A stretch of DNA of 64,000 nt from Ottelia alismoides (taxonomy: Eukaryota > Streptophyta > Magnoliopsida > Alismatales > Hydrocharitaceae). The stretch is from the NCBI GenBank assembly GCA_037367405.1, contig JAZKJV010010762.1, positions 744,001 to 808,000 of the forward strand. The letters run 5' to 3'. Within the stretch, counting starts at the first letter, position 1, and each line of letters opens with the position of its first letter. Below are positions 48,743-57,905 of this stretch, in pieces. The position numbers were made by a program, and so were the translations under genes. The notes below the pieces were generated by a model. The model was not told the DNA's origin. It searched no databases and worked only from the letters and a program-made list of their open reading frames with translations.

Positions 48743-50895
48743 ACACGAGAAATGGGTAGACGAGCAAAAACGAAAGATGGAAAGAGTGTCACAGGAGAGA
48801 ATCTACAACAGAAATGGGTGATCATCAGAAGGTGGAAAGCAAACCTTCTTGCGGGACCACTGAGGGATAGATTTGATATGATGTATGTCGACATCGGGGT
48901 CCACAGTGGTCGGAGGCCGATCAGGGTCGACACGGTGAAGGCCCTCAGTGGATCAAAATGGAAAGGGACGAACTGATCGATGGAAGCTGTATGGCTCGGT
49001 TCTCCCTTGGTGGTCCTATGGTGTGAAGGCACAGACGGGTGAGTGGAAGAAGTACGACTAGGTCCGGCCTTAGAAGTCTCGCCGATATCAAAGTGAAATG
49101 GGACAAACTCATCATCCTCGGAAGAAGTGTAATCGGAGTCGTCCTGCGAGTCCTCTTCCAGGTCAAAATCAAAAGGAATGAAATCATCTGTGGAAGTATA
49201 CGAACTCTGTTCGTCCTCTATAATCTCAACCGGATCATCTTTCTCATCAAAAGGCCCAAATTTCTGAAGAAAAGCGATCAAATCAACTTCAGCCTTTGGC
49301 CCATCAGAATCAACATGGACAGGAGTGGACTCATCAGTGGAAGTAGTCAAAACAGGTCCGTCCTGTCTAGTCTTACATGGGTCATTTGTTTCCTTATGAG
49401 GTCTCTCAAAGTAATGGGCAACATCATAAACATCCTCAATTATTTTGGTATCTGCCCCCTGCTCAAATGGTTCAATCACATAAATACTCTGGATCTCATC
49501 AACACATCGCCACACACCAGGAGGAGGATTAGTGAGGTCCATGCTTTCCGACTTCCTCCCCTTTCGGGGAATCCGTCGGGTCTCATCAGTGGTCGCTAAG
49601 GAAGTGTCTCTAGTATCATCAGATCTGTCACGGGCCTCAGAGTTAGCTGTGATTGGTGAAGGTGCATCAGGTGCGGGTCTCTGGTCAACTGTGGGTGTGG
49701 TGATCGTCATTTCGCTCCCGCCAACAGGACGAAAGCGAACCTCTCCTGATCCATAATCAATAACGACCCTCGCAGAGGCAAGGAATGGTCGTCCCAGGAT
49801 GATTGGAGATGGCTCTCCTGTGGAGTTCTCCATGGGCAACACGACAAAATCAACACGGTGGTTCGTGCCCTGAATAGAAATGACGGCGTTTTCAAGGATA
49901 CCCTTCGGCCTCTTGATAGATCCATCAGCAAACTGAACGATCATCTTGGTCTTCTTGAGAGGCCCTAAGTGAAGAGACTGTACCAGCGAGAAAGGTAATA
50001 TGCTAATCGAAGCACCGCCGTCTAGGAGAGTGCGATCACAAATATGGTCAGAGATGGTGCAAGTGATGAAAGGTGTAGCTGTGTTCTTCTTGGGAATGGG
50101 ACGGTGTGTGATGGCGAGGGCAGTGGCCATGGTCAGAATGTGACGCTCAGATCTGCTCCTCCGCTTTCTCTTCTTGGGAAGAGGAGCAAATATATGGGTC
50201 ATGGCCTGCTGAAGTGGGGCACGGATAATCTCATGAATAGTGGCCACCACTTCGGGTTCAGTCAATATTTTTTTGAATTTTTGGACTTCCTCCATACAAG
50301 GGAAGAAGTCGGAATCAACATATACACGAGGCATGCCAAGAGCAGTCTGTACAGCGGCATCCTCGGGGTCAAAGGTGGGACTAGGTGTGAATGGACGTGT
50401 GGTCCAGGGGTCTGGCAAGTGGACTCTCTCCTCAAAATATTGATCAACCAAGTGTCTCCCGATCTCTTTTTGAATTTTTATATTTTTCTCATTTTTTTGT
50501 ATTTTGGGCGATTGCAAGCTCCCATGATCACCTACAAGTGAAGCCATATTCCCGACAAAAGGAGCATTAATCTGATGATTCCTCAAGATAGCAAGATTAT
50601 CATTCAACAAATCAATGCGCTTTGTCATCCGATTCAAGATATCACTCATAGAGATCGAGGGAGGTGATTCCATCAGGTCAAACTCGGGTGGATGTGAAGG
50701 TGGAGGTGGATAATACACAGGTGGAGGTGGAGGTGGGTGTGGGTAGAAGTCCGAAGTCTGATACTGTGGCTGAGGCGGGTATGTACAAAAATCAGAAAAA
50801 GTAGGAGGAGGATCCTCCTGATAAAAGGGAGGTGGACCGGCTGGAGCGAGCGAGGAATCCGCAAAGTCCGGATAAAATGCACTCCAGGGGTCCAT
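48730..50895 (-). CDS. Retropepsin-like protein of element 2 (721 aa)
   Basis: Retrotransposon protein of unknown exact role. From ATG 50895: a Pro/Tyr-rich N-terminus (to about residue 75), a helical segment (about 80-105), a region with TEPEVVATIHEIIRAPLQQA, a basic run KKRKRRSRSER (possible nuclear signal), then an aspartic-protease-like domain (about 285-400) with TLLDGGASISILPFS, IVQFADGSIKRPKG and IILGRPFLAS, as in Athila Gag-Pol. The acidic C-terminal half has three [DE].F[IV]PF.FD motifs. No capsid domain or CCHC knuckle is seen. The last ~70 residues are out of frame compared with element 1, whose end (IPQ.SRKKV.F.P) is encoded here in another frame, so a late frameshift is likely. 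Confidence 0.8.
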   Translation of the reverse strand: MDPWSAFYPDFADSSLAPAGPPPFYQEDPPPTFSDFCTYPPQPQYQTSDFYPHPPPPPPVYYPPPPSHPPEFDLMESPPSISMSDILNRMTKRIDLLNDNLAILRNHQINAPFVGNMASLVGDHGSLQSPKIQKNEKNIKIQKEIGRHLVDQYFEERVHLPDPWTTRPFTPSPTFDPEDAAVQTALGMPRVYVDSDFFPCMEEVQKFKKILTEPEVVATIHEIIRAPLQQAMTHIFAPLPKKRKRRSRSERHILTMATALAITHRPIPKKNTATPFITCTISDHICDRTLLDGGASISILPFSLVQSLHLGPLKKTKMIVQFADGSIKRPKGILENAVISIQGTNHRVDFVVLPMENSTGEPSPIILGRPFLASARVVIDYGSGEVRFRPVGGSEMTITTPTVDQRPAPDAPSPITANSEARDRSDDTRDTSLATTDETRRIPRKGRKSESMDLTNPPPGVWRCVDEIQSIYVIEPFEQGADTKIIEDVYDVAHYFERPHKETNDPCKTRQDGPVLTTSTDESTPVHVDSDGPKAEVDLIAFLQKFGPFDEKDDPVEIIEDEQSSYTSTDDFIPFDFDLEEDSQDDSDYTSSEDDEFVPFHFDIGETSKAGPSRTSSTHPSVPSHHRTTKGEPSHTASIDQFVPFHFDPLRAFTVSTLIGLRPLWTPMSTYIISNLSLSGPARRFAFHLLMITHFCCRFSPVTLFPSFVFARLPISRVCLA

Positions 50896-52258
50896 CTCGA
50901 AAACAAAAGGAAGTGATTCGGGGGAGCACGAAGGTCAAGTCAAGAGAGTGAAGAGAAAGGCGCAAATGCGCAGAGGAGATCTAGGACACACAAAAACAAT
51001 CACAGACAAAAATCAAAATAAGACACACCCTCAATTCACCTACTCAACTCGGTAAAGACCGTAAAATGCGGTCTTTTAATCTTGTCTGTTTTAGAGTTAG
51101 GTGAGAAGTCAAAGAATTTCACACACACTTAGGGGGCTTGATGGGATTTGGGCACTAATCCTTAAGGTGTGCGCGAGCAAATAAAAGCGAAGACGATGAG
51201 GGGATTACTCACCCCAATACAAGATTTCCCTTTTGATCGGTTTTAGGGTCAAGTCAAATTAGCAGTCCCAATTTTATTGATTATCACTTTTTTGGAGTTT
51301 TAATAAGAAATGCACGCGCCTAACGAGGATTCAATTCCTTTAAGATCCTAGGTTGGCAAAATCAGAGGTAGAGAGGCGTAAAAGCAATGCAAGCGATCAA
51401 AACGATGATGGATGCTAAAGCGTAAATGCTCACCTTGCCTCCAGCACTCTACATGCAAGGATGCTCAACAGAATTGAAACCTATCTATATGCAAATGCAA
51501 AAGCCGATGAAATCGCCCTAAGTTTCAGAAATTGCTATTATCGTGAAGAACCACAAGCTGATCACCAACCCTCAATCCTAATGTCCGGTCTAGGCTCACC
51601 CCTCCTCTGCTCAACACATTTGAGTTAGGAGAAAGCGCTTGTTCGGGAATGAGCTCGCGGCGCGTGGATCGAAAGCTAATGATCATCTGTTTAAGATTTT
51701 TGACTAAGTCCAAACGAAACTATAGGTGCATGCAAAGTATTAGGTGTTTGGCCTTAGTCTATCGCAAGCAATCCTAGAACTAGGGCTCAATCACACAAAA
51801 TAAAGAAAATCGAAAAACAAAACAAAATAAAAAGAATGCGAGAAAAGCCGACAAAAGCCGCGGCGAGCCCCCAAGTGAACAATCACTTGGAAATTAGGCT
51901 CGAAAGTCCGAGTCCGGGGGTACCTGTATTATTACAATAATAGTGGTCTCTCTCTCACAAAAATTACAAAAATAAATGCAGGAAATAAATTCTACAACTA
52001 AAGTAGAGCTCGGTCTTCAAAATTTCCTCTTCGTCTCCTCGGTGCTCGGCTGGCAGATGCCGGCTTCACGTGGGTGCGTAAGCGCCTAGGGTGGAGCGCC
52101 TCCCTCGATCCGCGGTTCCTCGCACAAAGTCAACAAAAGAGAAGGTTAGACCGATCAAGAGATATATCAAAAATAAAGAAAATAAAATAGCGAAAAATAA
52201 AAGCCGCAAAGGTAGACAAATAGTCACAACACAACAAAAATGAGAACTACGCGCTGTT
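50896..52258 (-). other. Untranslated leader of element 2
   Basis: No sense-strand gene. It has short blocks conserved with element 1, notably around GGTCTTTTAATCTTGTCT and TTTTAGAGTTAGGTGAG near 51075-51105. Confidence 0.6.
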
Positions 52259-52278
52259 GATCCCCGGCAACGGCGCCA
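52259..52278 (-). other. Primer binding site of element 2 (tRNA-Asp)
   Basis: The plus strand GATCCCCGGCAACGGCGCCA is identical to the last 20 bases of plant tRNA-Asp(GTC) including CCA. It is separated from the 5' LTR by TT. Athila-type elements are known to use this primer. Confidence 0.92.
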
Positions 52279-52280
52279 TT

Positions 52281-55200
52281 TGACAAACGCAGTTTTCAAG
52301 AGAGTCTAAATTGGTGTTTCACACAAGGCGGAGACAACCGTCGCTGTGGCGACTCTCAAATGAAACCTGTATTTAATCAACAATTAACCCACACTAAAGA
52401 TCAACAATTTAGAACTAATGTGGAGTTAAAATTTATTTTTAACTCTGCATAAATGGTGTATAGTGACAAGTATGCAGAGAGTTCGAACACAGGGAGCAAG
52501 CAGGGTAGTTCAAGCTAATGTGCTCAAGTGAATGTATGTGATGTGTCTACACTAAGCAAGCAAGCAAATAAATGTTTGTGGGTTTTTAATTTTTTTAATT
52601 TTTTTTCAATATTGGAAAACAAAGACAATGTAATGAAAGGTAAGATACAATATTTATAAAAATGTGCAAAAATAATTAAAAATTCAGAAATAAAGTGTTT
52701 TTGATATTTTTAGGATTTTCTACTGTTTTTGTGATTTTTGGGTATTTTTCAAGGTGTTTTTGGTATTTTTAATTACTGCAATAAGTCAAAACAGTGAAAC
52801 AAGAGCTGACTGGGAATAAAATAGGATTTAAAAATAGCAATCAGTATTCAAAATTTTTCACACTATTTTTCAAATAAAAGGAACAAAATAAGGAACAAAT
52901 AGAACCTGACTTTGTATTTTTTTTAGAGTTTTCCCTGATTTTATATATTTTTTTGAAGTTTTTGAGTGTTTTAATATTTTTAGTGTTTTTCTTTTGAGAT
53001 TTTTAATGATTTTTGGACTGACACTAAATTAAGTTAAAATAGACACTAGGTATTTTTTTTGGAATTTTTTCGAAGTGTTTTAATATTTTTTTGGCATTTT
53101 CTAAGCTAGACAGTACACAAAAAGGATGTTTTTGATTTTTAATAAATATGAAAATAAAATAAAATCAAAAACTAAAATGGTGGCGTGGAAGTTCAAGTGC
53201 CCAGGAACTTAAGTTCAAAATTTTAGAATATTTGGATCTAAAATGATGCTTCAAATAAATAGACAAAACAAGCACAAATTAAAGGGCTGGCAGGGGCATA
53301 TAAGCAAATATTCAAAAGTCAAGGGATGAACATGCAATTTTCACCAAAATTTTCAACTGAATTAAATATATGCTGGGCTAAATAGTAATAGTTAAAGCCA
53401 CGGGGTGGCGTCTGCAAAAATTCCAGGAGTCACGTGCGTGAGCACGCGCACCTGGGAAGGGTTTATCCGTAAATACAAGCAAGTCCAGGGTCCTGACGGT
53501 AAATGTCACAAAAATTACCCTACAGCAGAGGAAAGATTGGGAACTAAATATAAATCACAAAAACGGTCGGATATACCATGCAAAAATCCCAGACCTTGAC
53601 GCTGATGAACGGTGTATTGCGCCTCCACTTAACCACGTGTCGCGCTGTAGTCGCGCGATGCCGCTTCGGAATGAAAGGCTGGGATTAGATGTACCGTTGA
53701 GGATCTGACGGCTGTAGCGGAGATGAATCCTACGACACCTGTGCGCCTGGACGAATGGCCTCAATCGGACGGCTGCGACGCCGTCTGGAAGAACACGCGA
53801 CGAACCACCGTTCAGCGAGCTTCGAACGGTGAATCCCCGCGAGCTGACGGTCTGCGGAGGTTCCAGGCCGTGCAAAAATCGTCCAGGGGCGGCGCTCTTC
53901 TCACTGGAGGCAGCGGAGTGGCTTGATGATCATTGATGCGTGTCTCCGGGGTCAAGGACGACCTGCACCTCCAGGGACCAACTCCAGGTGCTAACCGGGG
54001 CACAAGAGCCCCCTTCAGGCCCTGCAACTGAAAGAGAAAATCGACAGAATCCACACAGCAGAGGCCCGGCTTTTATTGGCGAAACAGAGGCGGTGTGGGA
54101 TGGTGATGTGGTTGCCGGAGCTCTTGGGCTCTCGGCAAGGTGTTCGACGATGAAGACGCGAGTTGAGTTATCGTCAAAACGATCAAATTAAGGTCAGAAA
54201 TACAACCTAATGCTAACAGCTAACGAAACAAGCAAAGAAAGAAACAAAAAAACGACCTCGAGGGCTGGAGAGTCCAAGGAATAGACCTCACGGCCGCAAG
54301 GCCGGAGATGGGGTTGGAACACGCCGATCGGCCCTTCGCTACACCTCGACAAGGGTGGGGATCAACCCCCTGTCATCGGGGATCCACCAGATAGCTCTCG
54401 GAGGTATGAAGAATGGCCAAGAACGGTTCAAAAGGCTATGGAGGTGAATGGGCTGGTTTTGAAGAATGGTTGAGGGGCGACTTTCGAGGGCCGATCACGG
54501 GCGGGGCATGAAGATCTGGTAGGATCTAAGAGGTCAGCGGCCTAGGTGGATCTACAGTGAACAACTTTCATGAAGAAAGCGGATGCCCTCGAGCAACGCA
54601 TCAACGGCGAAAAAATCGAGAAGAGAGGGTCATAGGCGTTCTGACATGCTGCAGGAGAAGGCCAGGAAGTTGACCAGTGGGTCAACTTTCCAGCCACCTG
54701 GTTGGTCCACGTGGACCAACCAGGAAAATCCGCAGGAAAAATATATTCAAAAATCAATAAAAAATAGATAATGATTTTATTGATTTTTAATTACAAAATG
54801 AAAAATGTTTATTTTTTTTATAAATTATTTTATTGTGAATTTTATTTATTTTTATGAAGTATATTTTTGCAAGTTACCTTTTATACCCCTATATAAGTAT
54901 ATTATCTATGTATTTTAGTACTTTATTTTTATTTTATGTATTTTAATTTTATTATTTTTGTTTATTATTTTATAAAATTATAGCATACTTTTATATACAC
55001 AACTATATTTTTATTTTATTTTATTGAAGTATTTTGTATATTAAATAAAATAGAAGTGTATTTTATATAGGTATAAGTATATGTATAATACCTATGTATC
55101 AAATATATATAAGTATTTTTATTTGAGTTGTATTTATGTTTTTATTCTAATTTTAATGCACATAATTATTATAAGTAATATTTACAACATTATAAAAATA

Positions 55201-55934
55201 TAAAAATATAAAAATAATGAATAAATAATAAATTGAATATTTTAATATGTACACTTATACAATGTGGGTCCAAAACTCAACTTTCAAACCGTAGCTCCGC
55301 CAAATGCGAAACCACCACCATTGGATAGATCATTTTATTCTATATACAATTAAAGGTGAGTTTGCTACATTTGGAGTTGTCAGTTGTGAGATACGGGTCT
55401 GGGAAGTTGGGATTCTGGATTCTTATTCAGACCATAACTTTTTATCTGTACATTATTTTTCTATGAAATCAATTTTGTATTTTTCTTTATTAATTTATCT
55501 ACAACTTTTATATACAAAGTTTCTTTATTTGATGTATAAAAAGTGGAACCAAAAATAGGTCCCAAAATGAATAAAGAAGGAATAAAAGGTACAGGTATTT
55601 TATCTGTGTTTTGGCCCTTATCTCCCCCCTACTTTATTCCTTGTCGACCTATTCATCAAGATGCCTAGGTCTCGGGGGTTTTGGATCATAAAATATTTAC
55701 AATATTTTATTCTTTTTCTTTTCTTTATTTATTCTATAATTTTGTCCTTAATTACAGTATTTTAGACACTATCTGAGCCCTTCTGATTCGCTTTTCTAGT
55801 TTTTGTAGATCAAATTCAAAGGGAACGCACATGCATGGATGCTAATATGCTTGATTTAAGGGTATTTACAGGCATTTGCTAGGGTTTTTAGTGCCAAAAT
55901 GATAGAATAAAGATGATGAAATGTGGATTCATCA
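52281..55934 (-). repeat. 5' LTR of element 2
   Basis: 3,654 bp, almost identical to 42581-46185, with an extra ~52 bp at about 55786-55837 (from GCCCTTCTGATTCGC). It includes the same W-box/G-box palindromes at 54667-54724. Confidence 0.93.
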
Positions 55935-56537
55935 CCATGCACGAATCCCTCTTCCAAAAATAGAATTTACATGCATGAAATGAGAGGGTTGGACTTCTAT
56001 AACCGCCCATCTCTCTCTCTCTCTCTCTTATTAAGATGAATGCTAATAGTGGCACACGTCTCTTCCCCTATAGGCAATCCACTTCCAAAAAATAGAGTTG
56101 GCATGCATGGAATAAGGGAGTTGAATTGGCCTCTCGTTCACTCTCTCAGCCTCACCCTCTTCTCTACTCACACTCACTCTCTTCTCTATTCTCTCACTCA
56201 TTAATTCTCTCTCTCTCTCTCTATCTTAAGGATGGAGAGAGAGTCATCCACGCTAAAAAGTTACTTACGTGCATGGAAAGGTTGATAGAAGTGGTCCTTC
56301 ATAACCGTCCTCACCATGCACGAATCCCTCTTCCAAAAATAGAATTTACATGCATGAAATGAGAGGGTTGGACTTCTATTACCGCCCATCTCTCTCTCTC
56401 TCTCTCTTATTAAGATGAATGCTAATAGTGGCACACGTCTCTTCCCCTATAGGCAATCCACTTCCAAAAAATAGAGTTGGCATGCATGGAATAAGGGAGT
56501 TGAATTGGCCATGTATAACCGTCCATTACTCTCTTAT
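55935..56537. repeat. Tandem array of ~372-bp units (right part)
   Basis: Continuation of the 40165-42580 array after the element 2 insertion, starting with the duplicated CCATG. Another unit boundary falls at 56314 (379 bp on). The clear array ends near 56510. A half-unit-like tail (TATAACCGTCCAT, CTCTTATTA) runs to about 56537. Confidence 0.9.
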
Positions 56538-56598
56538 TAATTATTTTCTCCTTTTTTTTAAGTCCTCTTAATAGCATGTGGGTCGTTACATAGTAACT

Positions 56599-56723
56599 TT
56601 TTTTTAGAAGGTACCCTAACCAGCCATTCTTTCATTACCATTTTTTTTCTGGTAGAAAGTGAGGGCAGTGGGACTCGAACCTTGGTCATTCCACTGTGGG
56701 AGCCACTGCTCTAGCACTAGACC
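56599..56723 (-). mobile_element. tRNA-derived SINE with 11-bp target duplication
   Basis: On the minus strand a body of about 125 bp begins GGTCTAGTGCTAGAGCAG (box A-like), contains GGTTCGAGTCC (a perfect pol III box B) 43 bp on, and ends in an A-run. It is flanked by identical ACATAGTAACT at 56588-56598 and 56724-56734. Internal pol III promoter, A-tail and long target duplication define a SINE mobilised by a LINE. It is too divergent to fold as a tRNA. Confidence 0.87.
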
Positions 56724-56734
56724 ACATAGTAACT

Positions 56735-57245
56735 GCGTGATGTGTTCGTGCATATATGTATTTTTAAGCTGGGCTGATTACATGTTCTGGAGATGATTTG
56801 GTGTTAAACAACTTCACATTGTGTAGCAAAAAGTTAAGAATTTTTTTCACTCTGTATGCATGTTTCATAATCTAAGAAGCTGATAAGAACAAGTTCCAGA
56901 AAGCTGTAAAGAAAGTGCCGTGAATTAAACTAAGGGTAGGACTCTATAAATAGGTCTAACCATCAAGCCCGATGATGAAATCAGGACGCTATGAATTAAA
57001 ACACATATTTTACATCCTTGCATCGAAATATTTAAATTAAATGTTGCAGCAAATGAGGATCGATCTTGAAGGAGGTAATGTTATGTGATTGCCTTTTGCA
57101 TTGAATATCTTATTGTTTATTAATTTGGATTTTGAAGTATTTTTTCGGAGTGCAGTGGGAATTCTGAAATGCATCGAATCTTTTATCTAAAAAAACTTAT
57201 ATCAATAATCTTAATTACTTTAAGTCCATGTCAATTTATTTTTAA
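56735..57245. other. Intergenic sequence
   Basis: No gene seen. AT-rich. Confidence 0.5.
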
Positions 57246-57493
57246 GGGTCCGTTCGGTTCGGGAATAAGCAGGAATAAAGATGGGGAATAAGGAGAATAA
57301 TGGTTTATTCTTTGTTCGGCTGGAGGATAGGAATAAGGAGAATAAGGTGAAATAAAAGTAGGTAAGGTGGGATAAAGATAGAAATAAGAGTAAAATAAAA
57401 TGGATTAATGGAGAATAGTCGTACCACTGGAAACCGTGTCGGGAGGAGAATTGGTCCCTTATTCCAGGGCTTATTCTCCTACCAAACAGGGCC
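57246..57493 (+). mobile_element. Tourist-like MITE, copy 3
   Basis: About 248 bp, very similar to the copy at 5011-5256. It starts GGGTCCGTTCGGTTCGGG and ends TTCTCCTACCAAACAGGGCC, with imperfect inverted termini. TTAA lies at both edges, consistent with a TAA/TTA target duplication. It ends about 410 bp before the PPR start codon, so it may lie in that promoter. Confidence 0.8.
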
Positions 57494-57905
57494 TTAAGGT
57501 ATTTTTACACGTGTTCTAAATTTTTCCAGTAACGCTTATAATTGCAATTACACTTATGATCGTATATTTTTACAAAACTCGCAATATTACCCTTCTGTAA
57601 GTACACTTGTTATGGATGAACGACACTTGTGTAAAATTAAAAAATATATAAGTACACAACTGTAGTTACAAAACGATCAGGGGTGTAAGAGTTATTAGAA
57701 AACATTTAACACAAGTTATTGCAAAAAGTCAGGGCATAAATGCTACTGGAAAAACTCAAATAATGAGGATGGGAATAATGGCCGTTGATCTTGTTTGGGT
57801 TTTCTCCCTTTAATTTCCCGCGATCTCTGCCCTCTCCTCCGTCCACTGCCCGCGCAGCGATCGCCACCATCTCCGCTGCTTGCAAACCGGCAATGCCGCA
57901 GCTCG
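57494..57905 (+). other. Upstream region of the PPR gene
   Basis: Contains an imperfect inverted repeat (TTTTTCCAGTAACGCTTAT near 57519 against ATAAATGCTACTGGAAAAA near 57736), possibly a small foldback element. The PPR frame is open upstream of the chosen ATG as far as about 57795 but without another ATG. Confidence 0.5.

Larger units (their letters stand above)
42581..55934 (-). mobile_element. LTR retrotransposon 2: long-LTR, non-autonomous, Athila-like
   Basis: 13.35 kb with LTRs of 3,605 and 3,654 bp, flanked by CCATG at 42576-42580 and 55935-55939. Orientation is minus. It has a tRNA-Asp primer site, a polypurine tract, one long retropepsin-like ORF and a hairpin array, in the same order as element 1 but clearly diverged in sequence (a sister subfamily). 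No reverse transcriptase, RNase H or integrase. LTRs are nearly identical by eye, so this is the younger insertion. It sits inside the ~372-bp tandem array. Confidence 0.94.

Noticed and set aside
52259..52278. tRNA-Asp-like sequence (also at 35220)
   Set aside because: Only the 3' end of the tRNA including CCA is present, at the exact position of a retrotransposon primer binding site. It is not a tRNA gene.
56640..56730. Possible tRNA gene on the minus strand
   Set aside because: Has box A/B-like words but no complete cloverleaf, and it is bounded by an A-tail and an 11-bp target duplication, which fit a SINE.
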